The position numbers were made by a program, and so were the translations under genes. The notes beneath the pieces were generated by a model that saw only the letters and a list, made by a program, of their open reading frames with translations, ran no database searches and had not been told where the DNA came from. A stretch of 64,000 bases of DNA from Holothuria scabra (taxonomy: Eukaryota; Echinodermata; Holothuroidea; Aspidochirotida; Holothuriidae): positions 10,493,787-10,557,786 of the forward strand of contig CM074195.1 in NCBI GenBank assembly GCA_037179385.1. Reading direction: 5' to 3'. Of this stretch, positions 22,001-32,103 are shown piece by piece; the first letter of the stretch is position 1; each line of letters opens with the position of its first letter.

Positions 22001-22790
22001 ATTTCATTCCAGTGGGTCCCCTATTCACAATTAGGCTAATCTATTGTTTTTGAATTGCGATGTTGCGAAACGAATGAGATGTCAATTGACTTTAAATTTG
22101 GACAGAATGGTAAGACAAGAAACATTTCATGTAGCCTTATATTCGCAAATGCACTATGCATTGTGTATATATAAAGTCAAACTGTACTAGGTGGTGTAAT
22201 GGTATTGAATATTGTGGTTTCCTTATTCACATTGTCACTCCTATTTCATTCCCTACCCTTTCGGGACTTTAATATCTGCCCTGCCGTTTATAATAACGAT
22301 AGATGTCGATGCCAAAGCGTAAATCAGTCATGCTGAAATTTTGTCTCAAAGAGAAGGGATTTAGTAGTCTGTTTCCTTCTACAAGAGACACACTTTAAAT
22401 ATATAACCATGAAAATGTATCTATTTTTTGTTTAGCCCAGGATCATCAAGCATAAATCTTACCAATCGATGACATTCCATATAAAACACAGAGAGAAATT
22501 TACCGCAAATAGATATTTGTCCATCACGAACCATTTCTATAAAAGCGACTTTTGCACAAGCACAATGACATTTCACTCAAAGAGCAGCGATACTCGATGT
22601 TTCGCCTCATATGAAATGAAATATTATTTTTTTGGGTGTCTTTCTCTCTGTCATTTCAGTCGTTAGTCAAATAAACTATATCATAAACTACCCGACCATA
22701 AATCACTTACCTAAAGTCAAAGTTAACACATCTAAAATGACGAGAAACCACAGAATATATCCTAATGTCGTCATTATGAGAGTGGATATC
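12776..22790 (-). CDS. Secreted mucin-like fibrinogen-related protein (FREP), gene span
   Basis: Five coding exons at 22711-22774, 18754-20166, 17546-17718, 13650-13902 and 12776-13032 join with matching phases (1, 1, 0, 1) and canonical GT-AG sites to a 2160-nt CDS, 719 aa. Residues 1-21 are a signal peptide, 22-492 a Ser/Thr-rich mucin-like region, and about 507-719 a complete fibrinogen C-terminal domain with its disulfide cysteines and DADND calcium-site motif. FReD proteins of invertebrates (FREPs, ficolin-like) act as extracellular lectins or opsonins. A long O-glycosylated stalk on the N side would make this an extended secreted recognition or mucus protein; no membrane segment is present. 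An acceptor-like site just 5' of the ATG (cattttaacag at 22791-22801) suggests a further non-coding exon upstream. The introns carry a SINE/hAT nest, a hairpin and two MITEs. Confidence 0.85.
13650..13902 (-). CDS. Mucin-FReD gene, coding exon 4 (middle of FReD)
   Basis: The exon begins VIQRRVSESISFDRNW, the direct continuation of the GGGWT that ends exon 3, giving the FReD signature GGWTVIQRR. GFGDLNSNYWLGLDKI follows. Acceptor 'gctatcacaacag', donor CAG|GTAACC. The frame continues a few codons into the intron before stopping. The two cysteines in LCYTWNCEL (591 and 596) are additional to the usual set and could form an extra disulfide. Confidence 0.92.
14270..16300 (-). mobile_element. tRNA-derived SINE split by a hAT-type insertion
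   Basis: The tail half (14270-14436) and head half (16206-16300) form one SINE of the 7855-8110 family on the minus strand. The B box GAGTTTGATTCCCAGG and the region of the A box are in the right half. The 8 bp CATTCGTA present at both breakpoints is the duplicated target. It lies inside the intron between FReD exons 3 and 4. Confidence 0.8.
14437..16205. mobile_element. Non-autonomous hAT-type DNA transposon, 1769 bp
   Basis: Both ends read CAGTGGCGTAGCCA inward, and the element is flanked by a perfect 8-bp direct duplication, CATTCGTA (14429-14436 and 16206-16213). An 8-bp TSD with a CAGNG-type terminus is typical of hAT. G-rich runs lie next to both ends. A ~115-bp subrepeat ('taagcggagcgccacca...' to 'acttcccac') is present three times at about 14545-14660, 14881-15001 and 15025-15145. 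No transposase frame. Diverged relatives occur at about 40825-42659 and 61135-62440. Confidence 0.88.
16680..16790. repeat. Foldback hairpin with perfect 26-bp arms
   Basis: 16704-16729 and 16738-16763 are exact reverse complements around an 8-nt spacer (gtcataaa). The pairing extends imperfectly outward about 22-24 bp more, through (AATAAATAAACA)/(TGTTTATTTATT). The arm identity points to a young foldback/MITE or a strong RNA hairpin inside the gene's intron. No clear target duplication seen. Confidence 0.85.
16800..17545 (-). other. Intron 3 remainder of the mucin-FReD gene
   Basis: AT-rich intron sequence between the foldback and exon 3. A plus-strand frame of 97 codons (16708-17001) begins in the hairpin and has no recognisable domain. 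Confidence 0.5.
17546..17718 (-). CDS. Mucin-FReD gene, coding exon 3 (N-terminal part of FReD)
   Basis: Too short and split to stand out as an open frame, this exon is identified by its splice sites (acceptor 'ctctctcaacag', donor ACG|GTAAGT) and its translation, residues 493-550. It holds the first FReD disulfide pair, GEC (511) and VYC (540), and ends GGGWT, the start of the domain signature completed by exon 4. A (GA)n-rich run lies just upstream of the acceptor on the given strand. Confidence 0.9.
17719..18753 (-). other. Intron 2 of the mucin-FReD gene
   Basis: About 1.0 kb between the mucin exon and FReD exon 3. AT-rich; I see no further exon or transposon. Confidence 0.6.
18754..20166 (-). 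CDS. Mucin-FReD gene, coding exon 2 (Ser/Thr-rich mucin-like cassette)
   Basis: A single 1413-nt exon encoding residues 22-492, entered and left in phase 1 so that it is removable or duplicable without a frame change. Acceptor '...cctttattag' (after a long pyrimidine tract) and donor GAGG|GTGAGC. The residues are dominated by Ser, Thr, Pro and Gly in degenerate units of roughly 10-15 residues with a core like S-S-T-P-S-D-G-T-T. Only two cysteines are seen (YGCTGSCS), so this is an unfolded, heavily O-glycosylatable stalk rather than a globular domain. The open frame continues on both sides of the exon, but those extensions are intronic. Because codons are TCx/ACx-rich, the opposite strand is also partly open; those frames are not genes. 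Confidence 0.87.
20167..20632 (-). other. Intron 1 of the mucin-FReD gene, 3' part
   Basis: The pyrimidine-rich 3' end of intron 1 lies at 20167-20200 on the minus strand; the remainder is unassigned. Confidence 0.5.
20637..20887. mobile_element. piggyBac-type MITE, copy 1 (251 bp)
   Basis: Flanked by TTAA on both sides (20633-20636 and 20888-20891). Terminal inverted repeats CCCTTTACCGTTGT / ACAACGGTAAAGGG. TTAA targets and CCC/GGG ends are the hallmark of piggyBac elements. It is GC-rich compared with the surrounding intron and has no coding capacity. The second copy lies 103 bp downstream in the same orientation. Confidence 0.85.
20991..21241. mobile_element. piggyBac-type MITE, copy 2 (251 bp)
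   Basis: Same length and order as copy 1 with scattered substitutions. Flanked by TTAA (20987-20990 and 21242-21245); termini CCATTTACCGTTGT and ACAACGGTAAACGG, so each outer end has drifted by one base. The small plus- and minus-strand frames here are artefacts of the repeat. Confidence 0.83.
21246..22710 (-). other. Intron 1 of the mucin-FReD gene, 5' part
   Basis: AT-rich intron sequence with no additional exon or repeat that I can identify. Confidence 0.5.
22711..22774 (-). CDS. Mucin-FReD gene, coding exon 1 (signal peptide)
   Basis: ATG at 22772-22774. The 21 codons MTTLGYILWFLVILDVLTLTL form a typical signal-peptide hydrophobic core, ending at donor TTTAG|GTAAGT in phase 1, exactly the phase needed by the mucin exon. 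Upstream on the minus strand, 'tttcattttaacag|gatatcc' looks like an acceptor, so the exon probably extends to 22790 and a 5' UTR exon lies further upstream. Confidence 0.8.
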
Positions 22791-25700
22791 CTGTTAAAAT
22801 GAAACAAAGCACAATAAAATTTTTCGTTATCTTAAAGGGTGGTTAGAGTTTGACAGCAAATATGAATCTTTTATCCAACAACGTCGTTTTTCCGATTTTA
22901 ACTGACTGTTTACCAGAGGCAATGGACATTGAAGAGATCTCTCACTTGAAGAAAAGTAAAATCTGTGTTTGTCACCTTTAAATTGGATTTTTTTTAAAGT
23001 CTGCTTGGGTAACAAATTTAACACAAATGCAAGACTTGACAGCCTCTTCCATACAGTGACCAATCACAACGTAGGTTCATGATGACAGGTCATATTTTAA
23101 TAGGTTTAACTCAATACAGAATGTAGATCAGAACTGAAGTGCTGGCAAACTTGTTAAGTAAATACCAGTTGTCCTTAATTGAGGCACCTAAATATTTATT
23201 ACTTACATCTCCATAGCTTTCATATTTTCTCTTACTGTACCTATACCTGATACATTATGCGTCTATCAGGCCATATGGAACATTGTAAAGTGGCAGCACG
23301 TATTTGCTACAGTATGAAATTTAATATATTACAGCTGTGTTTAAATGAGAGTTTTCATCTAAATAAGGGCTAAAAGGGGTCCAATATTAAATTTGGGTAT
23401 TTTTAGAACTACAATGGTTTACGATAAGAGAATGTGAACAGGCATTAGAGAATTCTGCTCCTTGAAAGTGGACTTCATGACTGGGCTTATTTAACATCAA
23501 TAGAAACCCGCAGATACCATAAGGCAGTCACTGGACCAAGTAATTCCCAACAATGTGTATTTTTGTCAGTTATGTAACAAGCAAGGACCTTAAGGACAGG
23601 ATAAGTTTGTCCAAGTTTCAAGGGAGTGGATTCTCTAATGCCCATCTTTCTCTTTTAATATACAGGATTACATTTTGAACACAATTTCATTCCTTTGAGT
23701 GCCACTATTTAAGTGACAGGCTTTATTTTTTTGTTGCGAAATCTCTTGTGACTAAATCATTATTGGGATGATCTCTTCTATTTATTTCCAAGAAAACATC
23801 CAACAAAGACCATTGCTTACATAGGCCTGTTGATATCATTCTTTTGGGCAAAGATGAAGCTTCTTAATTAAGGATCCTCAGTTTTGATTGAAACAAACGG
23901 TTATTTTGCCATGCGATTTAATTTCGCCATAGGGTAGAAGCATTGTTTAAGTGAACTCAATTCTTTCTAATTAAGGGAACCGTCTTTAAGAAACAAAATT
24001 TTAGAAGTAAGTTGTAGAGATATTGTTAACTTCAGATGAAACGATACATTAAGTGTCGAATAGCGTCAAATGACATACTGTTAATGTCTTAATGTTACGT
24101 GACGGTCGGCAACGAAAACGTCGACGATTTGTCGATAGAGTTTACAGAATACTTCTCTTCATAAGACCCTTTGATAAAGCGTTACTAGCCCTTGTTGACA
24201 GAATCATCGGTTAAGAATGCCAGGGACAAAAATAAGACTACCGTCGGAAATAAAAATCGTCGCTAAAAAAGTCTAGAACGTTGGATACGCTTTTTAACAA
24301 GTTCCTGTTTGAAGGGAATGTCTTACTGAAAAAAATAACAGGAGCACTCTCACATCAGGCGGGGAGAACATCACTTATACACTTTTGAATACTTAAACCT
24401 GTTAACAATGAACATGAAATTTAAACAAGTAAACATGTTTCGCTTAAATTTTTCACACTTTCTTTACAAACACGTGTTATAAAGTTCTTTCACTGATTCC
24501 GGTTCATAGTCTAATGCGTGAGTTTTTGTCTTAATGCAGCTAAAGCAAAGAACATCGATGCACCTTGAAAGTGCGTATTCTGGAAAATATAATTGAAGTC
24601 ACTGTTATTAATATACTGATAAATTGATGACTATATATGACTTACGTTGCAATTGTTGAAAGTCACTAAAATTGTATTTTTACTTTACGTAAATAAATTA
24701 TTGTCATAAAGAAGTATTTAAATCAGGACCTGAATCTGACAAGGTCTGTATTTCCGTTCAAAGCAACGAGATCAAGATGAGTTAAAAAGTAAAAGGTTAA
24801 TCCGTAATGAAAAAAAAATTGCGAAGGGAGACCTGTCATCCGACGAAAACGACAGGAACCTTTAAGTGGAGAGGAAGAAAGACCATACTTCTAGTTGAAT
24901 GTTTAATTAAGAAAACCTACAGAGTTGAAAAGTTTACATGTGACATCAGAATTGAACGTTCAATGGTCAAAATGTAATCAGTTAATGAGTGAGTCACTAA
25001 CACATTTTCAATGTTTTGCGTTTAAAGTGTAAAGTGTTATTACTGTTACTATATTATAAACTTATTTGCGCATTAAAAATCTTTTTCAAACTTTTTCACT
25101 TGATTAGGGCACTATATAGGCTAAAATTAAATATCCTTGCAGGTAATTCTTACTGAAATCTGAAACATGTGTAAATACTGCCACAAGAATTTAAGAATGA
25201 TGTCGGACAGTTAAAGAACTTTTAGACTTTCAAAAGTTGCAATGACAGTAATTTTATTGAAATAAAATGTATATAGATAAAACTTGTTTTTTGTTTATCC
25301 AAAAGTGTCTTAATCCTTGCAGAATCGGTCGCAAGCATAAAATGCATTATTTGAACGAATCATAAAAATAAGATTTTGGTTGTTGTGACTTACCTTACTC
25401 AAATTTCAAGAGCTAGCAACTAAATAGGACATTTCTTTCGTTTGACAGCTAACAATATAACAACTTCGATATTTGAAGTACTTCTCAGTGCTGATAACTT
25501 GAAACTAAACTTTCTCGCCAGGGCCACCTTGTATTTCTATACAAACAACGTTAAAATGGTCAGTCTTTATCATCATGAAATAGTGTGTTTTTCCAGCAAG
25601 GCTCTTCGACACAATTACACCTTTCTATTCATTAAGGAAATTTCCTGCGTTTGCAATACACAACCGTTGCCTGGCTCATCGCCCATCGAGTAGATAAAAT

Positions 25701-26495
25701 GGATAGTTCAAGATCGATAGAGTAATTGTGTGTGATTTCCAAAGGAAAATATTAGCTCAACTCTTTGATGCGTAATTTGGCAGAGCTACGCTTTGTTATT
25801 TAAAGTAGTGTTGGAAAAATACTGCAGGTAGCCAATTTGACCGAAAACGATGTTTCAATTCTCAATTACAACTGATACCTATCAGATGCCGTGATACATG
25901 AAAAATGTAAGCACCCTGTTTCTAAAATTAAAGCATTTGACAACAAAAAAATCAATTAAATTGTTGAAAATTCAGAAATGTTTAAAATATTAAACATTTT
26001 ATTCAAAATAATGTCTCATTCTGAGGACTTGTAGAATGATATGTATCTCTCAAGTAATGTCGACATTTAAGGTGAAATCTACAGGTATAAAAAGGATTAG
26101 GAAATGAGGATAGGAGGTAACCAAACCAAGTTGCTTCATTTTAAGACGATAAAGATGGGAAATCGTATTCCAAACTTCTTAAAATGGTACACTATTTTTA
26201 TTCCTTACCGGAAGATCAATATGAATTTGAAATGAAATTACTTTTAACTTTACTCTAACCGATACATTACAAGAATGCCGCAAGTGGTCAATTTTGAATA
26301 ATTTTGTAGCAAACGATGCTTTTTGACACCAGTTCCAAAAGTTATTTGTTTTATGCTTTAATCAATGGCAACTCTTAGAAAAGATCTCAAGGTGAACATG
26401 CTGATATCACGACCTGACGTAAAATGTCATCGCTAAGAGAAAGTCATATAAAATTTTGTCTTACGCATGATGAGATTTATTCTCATTAACTGAAA
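22791..26495. other. Divergent intergenic region / possible 5' UTR intron, no gene recognised
   Basis: About 3.7 kb of AT-rich sequence between the FREP and CUB genes. Open frames are few and short (for example 83 codons at 25442-25693) without domains. It should hold the FREP promoter, but I cannot place it. Confidence 0.35.
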
Positions 26496-26499
26496 CCCC

Positions 26500-26965
26500 T
26501 TAAGGGTTTTAATTGCATCGTCCCAGCTAATCTGGTTTCCCGTATGAATTTAAGCAGTTTGACCTTCTAGGGGCCAGCCTGAAGCGGTGGCAAATTTTAT
26601 CCCCTATTTTCCCCTGATAGCACACCATAGCTAGGCCAATGTAAAACCAACGTTGACTCAAGATTGACCAAATGTTGATGTTTGATTGGCTGTTCATCTT
26701 CATGACGTTGGCTGATGACGTGAAACAAACCATGATCCATGGCCCAATGTCATGCCAACGTTAGGAACAGCCCACAGGGGCAATGGTGGTCCAACGGTTG
26801 GTTAACCGTCGAGATAATGTTGAATAGTTGTTGGCCAAATACCAGGTTGACAGCTTTTGAATGCCTTGGTAAATCCAAAAATAATCCAATATTGGACCAC
26901 ATTGACCCAACATGAGACCAAAATTCGTGATCCTAGATTGATCTTTTTTCATCAAAGTAAGTCAG
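26500..26965. repeat. Dispersed repeat with CCAACGTTGG-like internal words
   Basis: Words such as CCAATGTAAAACCAACGTTG, CCCAATGTCATGCCAACGTT and TGGTCCAACGGTTGG recur within about 400 bp. The GC and word use differ from the flanks, suggesting an inserted repeat element of unknown class. No coding capacity. Confidence 0.45.
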
Positions 26966-28711
26966 TTCACTACAATGAACAAACTTATTCACGGGAATTT
27001 ACCAGGACAAGTATGGAATTCTAAACTTTCCGTGTTTATACCCTCAAAATGTTTACGTATTTGCCGAATTGATATCAAATTTTCTATATTATGGAGATGT
27101 ATTACAGATGTAATGAAAAAATACACTTAAAAACTTTTGCTTTTATTTCTACTTCTACTGCAATTCATCGAATGCTTATTGGACTGCCAAAAACTTTTTT
27201 ATATGTTCTAACGAGGACAATAAGATAATAACGTTTCCTTTAGAGCAGATAGAGTTTTGAATTCGCTAGACGTTAAGTCCACTAGTGGATAAATAAAATG
27301 TGAGAGAGTGCTGGGAAAAGTAACAACTAGAACTCAGCGATTACTATAATCGAAAAAGGTTGACAGCCAGTTCATTCGTATTGACTCCTTTCTTATCAAC
27401 GAAGTGTTGACGCACGAATAAAGAAGAAAAATGTTCAAGGGGGTCCGTTACGATGTCAGGGATAATCACTTTTCATAATACATTTGTCATTTCCTGTATA
27501 TGAAACAGATATAATGACTAACGTTATATTAAAAAATAAAAATCTAAATCTCTATGCTAAAATTAATCGTAAATTCAAAAACGACAGAAATGATCAAACG
27601 CAGGCAATTATCTTGACCTAAGCTTTGGACATATAATATTCGAAATAAATACAAATCACACGAAATTATTTGAAAACGAAACGTTGCCCAGCTGCTATTA
27701 ATTTCTTCCCGAGATTAGGTATTAACTTGGACAATTTTATTAAAAGCAATTAGCACGAAAGTAACAAGCAATAGACAAGAAAGAAAGACGTAAAATTAAG
27801 GTTTGAAAATGAAGCAGTGAGACTCTCAAATGTCAAGAACAGACCATTTTCATCATTTTTGAATGAAAAAATTAAAATCTCATTTTACATTTTACTGATA
27901 TTGAACATTAAAGTACGGGAGTCTTATGTCTAGGTCATAAACTTTCGCCGAGAAGATCCTCAATACGTTTTCTTAATTTGTTGATTCGTTTCGTTTTTAC
28001 TGCTTCAATAAATTATTTATAGAACTAAGCACTAGGTCTTGACAACTAATAAATGAAAACAAAAATCAAAGTTGCCACAAAACTTGTGTAGAGTGAGATT
28101 AAAACAAAATTCACCACAAAACTTTGTGTCGTAGATGGAAGGAAGGATGAAATCAGGTGTATGCGCTCCCTTTTTGTTTACTTCACTCTCACACAGTGTG
28201 TCTTTGGGAGTAGGAAATAAACTTCTCGTTTCCTTCCCAGGCGCGGTTTTACTCAAGCCCCCTAATTGTGCTCAAGCCACCCTTCAAAAATGTCTGAGGT
28301 TTTGTATACCTTAATGCCGTATTTGCGTATTTAAAAAAAAAAAAAAACTGCTAAATGATCTGTTACGCGTACATGCTGAATTGCCACCTCCCACTTATAG
28401 CCTAATTTTGGAAGTCAAAGGTTGAGTCTAATTCCCGAAAACCTCCGGACGGTATGCCTTCTCTTTAATTTAAGCGAGAATTCAAAGCCTCATGGAAGAC
28501 AGTTACGTGGCTTCGTTATTTGTACACCACGGATGTGACCCCACGTGCATGAGGCACATTTTGATCGACAGCACGTAAATAGAACAAGTCGACAAACCGT
28601 ACTCTGTACGGTACGACACACAGTGCGGAGCTTACGGAGCTGTATTTTTACGTTGAACGCCTTGCACACATATTCATGCATAAACATGCAAATTCGAAAG
28701 CAAATCGCAAT
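26966..28711. other. No gene recognised
   Basis: AT-rich intergenic sequence; an A-run of about 15 at 28332-28346. A minus-strand frame of 74 codons (28032-28256) has no recognisable feature. Confidence 0.35.
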
Positions 28712-28930
28712 CAGTGGCGTAGCTATCGGTCGTCCAGGTGGGACAGGAGGGCGATTGCCCTCTCGTTCTGATTAATAAAAATTCCGAAAATTCGCCAAAA
28801 CCTATGTGTGACATCAGATCATCAAGTGCCGGTAATACCGACAATGGCATTTCGGTTTTTCAAACTTTCCTGTCATAACAATACGGGTTCTTACAAATTT
28901 TTTAAAAGGGAGCGGAATTTTTGCATATTT
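28712..28930. mobile_element. hAT-like element remnant (same family as 41772 onward)
   Basis: Begins CAGTGGCGTAGCTA, close to the hAT terminus at 14437, and shares the order 'ggcgattgc', 'aaaattccgaaaattcgcc', 'atttcggtttttcaaactttcctgtcat' with 41772-41950. Its right end was not located; the extent given is the part with recognisable similarity. Confidence 0.5.
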
Positions 28931-29469
28931 CAATCCTACAACAGAAATGTTCTCACGTTATCAAAGTTTGACAATCCTCCCACGCGGACTCTGGAAATGA
29001 GAAGAAAAATCGGGAATATGACACATTTGGTAAAAATGACGACTGATCATCAAAGGCACCTGTTAACTACATTGCTGGTTTCCTAAATTTCAAATTTTCA
29101 TTGATAACGGTGAAATTCTCATTGTTACATAATATAATGAATCCTTATATTTTCTTAAAGAAAGTTCATAGTATAAGACTCATAGCTACGTGTAAATTGT
29201 CATAGCATATAATGTATGATTGCATCTTTTGTTTTGTACCTGGTTTAAATATCTGTTTCGTTTACCACTTTTTTCTTGGGATCAGTCACTTGGCTAAGCT
29301 GTAGTATTCTGGGTTACTTGCTTTGATACAATATTCATATATGCAATGTGATCAAACGAATAAACGAAATTAAATGAGTCTGGGGTTTGAGACCTCAACC
29401 TATAACCCTGTATTTAAATTGGGCGGCATCTGCTCTTACTAAAAATAAATATCTGGCTTATATCTGGAA
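28931..29469. other. No gene recognised
   Basis: Unassigned intergenic sequence between the hAT-like remnant and the minisatellite. Confidence 0.35.
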
Positions 29470-30240
29470 ATATCTAGCTGTTATAAAGTTTTGAATGGCC
29501 ATACCATGCCAGATATGAAACACTATATGTGTATCTTGATAAACCATATGAAGGTTTATTTAGCCCCATCGAGTCAGATATTATTTGAAGAAATACCTTT
29601 AAAGATATGTAAGTAAAGTTTTAAAAGGCCGTAACAGCCAGATATAACTTGGTGACATGCTTTTCCACAAAATCAAATGAATTTTCATAAGGCCATATCA
29701 AGCCAGATACAACTCGATGAATTTGAAATACCTTTCCAGATATGTACATAAAGTTGTATAAGGCTTTATCAGGCTACTTTTAACTTGATACAATGCCAGT
29801 GATATTTAAATGCCAGAGATATTTAAATAAAGTTTTAGTTGACATACTAAGCCAGATATAACTTAATGAAATGCCAGTCGAGATATATGAATAAAGTTTT
29901 AGTTGGCATATCAACTCAGATATAAATTGATGAAATGCCAGTGGAGATATTAAATAAAGCTTTAGTTGGCATATCAAGCCAGATATAAATTGATGAAATG
30001 CTAGTTCAAATATTTTAATAACGTTTTAAACGGCCATTTCAAACCAGATATAACTTAATAAAATACCGTATCAGGTGTGTAACGAAGTTTCAGGTGGCCA
30101 TATCAAGCCAGATATAACTCGATGAAATACCAGTCCAGATAGGTAAATTAAGTTTTACATGGCCATAACAAGCCAGACACAACTGATTAAAATACCATGC
30201 CAGATATACATATAAACTTTTATGTGGCCATATTAATCTT
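29470..30240. repeat. Minisatellite, unit about 75 bp, roughly ten diverged copies
   Basis: Units contain CAAGCCAGATATAACT, TGATGAAATGCCAGT, CCAGATATNTAAATAAAG and TTTTAGTTGGCATAT in order. The GCCAGATATAA word recurs at about 29636, 29849, 30047 and 30107. Copies in the middle (29800-30000) are most alike, suggesting the array grew there. AATAAAG words make spurious poly(A) signals. Confidence 0.8.
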
Positions 30241-31157
30241 TTTGGTTTAATATGTGTTCCTGTCCTACTGACAAGTTTTTGATGAATAAGTAAACCCAAA
30301 TCAATACATCCAAACCATTTTCCTAATATTCAGCTATATTATCTAACATATGCAAAGGACTTTCCAATGTGGCCGTGGTTAGGAATTTAGAGCCGTGATT
30401 TTCAATTTTATGATGAAGAAATTTAAAGGTGAAAAATCATAATACCTTGAACAAAATTGATGTTGGAATATTGCCCCAACAATTTAAATGCAGTGTAAAT
30501 ATTTAAAAGGAGGAATGTCAAAGCAGTTTTGTTCTTCACTTTTAAATAATTCAACGACTTCAAGTACTTAAGTCAATGTAATACAACGGACATAAAACTT
30601 TGTTAGAGATACTCTGATAGTCCCTACATTATACTGGCTAAGTAAATGTTGTGAGGGCCATGAGGTTGGTCAAGTGTTGTCCCTCAGTGGAAGTAATAGC
30701 TATTTCGGGGAGCAGTTTAAAATTTGGTTTGCTACAGAGTAGGGAGGACTTAAGAAAAAGTATACTGGCTAAGCAATGCTCTTGATACGCTTTACACGAA
30801 GGTAGTGCAACTCTGTTAAGAGGACTCACGTGGATTGGCATAACTTTTCTCAATTATTGTGATCCCCTATGTATAAATGTCATAAACTTTGAACAATAGA
30901 AGAAAGGGAATTACATACAACAGTTCGAACTATATATGTACTTGTGTAGAAGGAATTCTATAAAATTTGTATTTTAGCACTGAATGATAATGTATTGACA
31001 TGGGCATCCCCAATATTTCAAAAGCCTAACTAAAATAACCTTTCCCAGAATGACTTAAACAAGTTATACTTGTAAATTTTCCATCCAAATGGCCCTTGAG
31101 TCCTCTCGTTGAAAGTTTAATTTTTTTTTTATTACTATCTAAAATTTTTTCTGAGTG
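30241..31157. other. No gene recognised
   Basis: Intergenic sequence upstream of the CUB gene. A 71-codon minus-strand frame at 30638-30853 has no supporting feature. Confidence 0.4.
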
Positions 31158-31206
31158 ATGTTTTTGTCTTGTGCAGTGCAGACCATTATACTTATTATCC
31201 TTTTAG
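31158..31206 (+). CDS. Candidate alternative signal-peptide exon of the CUB gene
   Basis: ATG at 31158 opens MFLSCAVQTIILIILL and ends at a good donor, TTTTAG|GTGAGT, in phase 1. Spliced to the exon at 33043 it would read ...ILLA|QCEKP, a plausible signal-peptide cleavage context. It is short and has no conservation evidence, so it may be chance. It competes with, or is an alternative to, the first exon at 31995. Confidence 0.3.
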
Positions 31207-31933
31207 GTGAGTTCAAAGCTCATCTGAATTGCAGTAATTTCATGTTATATGGGTGCAATACGTTAATCCAAATTGGTTCTAAAATTCCCCAGCTGTTCAA
31301 AATAGTTCAAAAGGGAACGGTACCCCGAGTCCAAATCCCCCACTTTTCCGTAACAGGTTCTTTTGTCTTTACCCAGAGCAGTTAAACTTTATCTCACTTT
31401 TCATCGTTTCGTAATTCTTGCTACATGACTGGTATGTCCCAACATTTGCGCTAATTTGTGGGGGGATGTGTTTCCGTCACCTCCTGCAAATTTGCCTCAT
31501 CCCTCATTATTACCTCTTTCAGATCCATGACGCAACAGAGCGCTTGCGCATTTTGCTAGGTTGTGTTAGGTTGGAAATGAGACTTTCTTATACATATTAT
31601 GTTAAATCTTCTGCACAAAGCCATCCTACCTGCATTGCAGACACCAGGTGTACTTCCGACAGTTCCGAGAGATTTCCTTGCGAGAGACTGGTAAACAATC
31701 ACAGTCTTCTACATTTCAGGAGCAAAATATGATCATTTGGCATTTTGTTGATATTCTGCCGCACTTATTTATTTTTCATAGTTCCGAGACTATTTTATAG
31801 AACGTAAAACGTTATTTTGGCATCAAATTTTGGAACGTATCACTATTTCTGACTTGGTCTTGTCTGGATTGCGTTGGTATTAATCCAGAGTTTTGAAAGA
31901 AAGCAGCGAATTACACATTTACATCTCTTCTCC

Positions 31934-31946
31934 ATGTATATATAAA
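31934..31946 (+). promoter_or_regulatory. Candidate TATA box of the CUB gene
   Basis: TGTATATATAAAC lies about 50-60 bp before the ATG at 31995. A start site ~30 bp downstream would leave a 5' UTR of roughly 25-30 nt. The alternative reading is that 'tttcactttctggtag' just before the ATG is a 3' splice site and the promoter lies further upstream. Confidence 0.4.
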
Positions 31947-31994
31947 CATGATTAACCATTAGGAAAGCCTCGTTGTCTTTCACTTTCTGGTAGG

Positions 31995-32103
31995 ATGGCT
32001 CCTTCTTGGGTTTCATCTACTACAAGCATGCTACGCTGTCACAAACTCTGGTTATTCGTCGGTGTCTTGAACGTGGCAACATTTTCTTTTTCTTTAGCAG
32101 AAG
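31995..32103 (+). CDS. CUB gene, coding exon 1 (signal peptide)
   Basis: ATG at 31995; a second in-frame ATG at 32028 may be the better start because it begins closer to the hydrophobic core LWLFVGVLNVATFSFSLA. Ends GCAGAAG|GTACGT in phase 1, which fits exon 2. Residues 1-36. The product would be secreted or a type I membrane protein; the C-terminus lies outside the window. Confidence 0.65.

Noticed and set aside
31418..31732. 104-codon plus frame with several cysteines, a possible extra CUB-gene exon
   Set aside because: The acceptor-like site at 'cctctttcag' would enter in phase 0, not the phase 1 required by exons around it, and in phase 1 a stop follows at once. No family resemblance.
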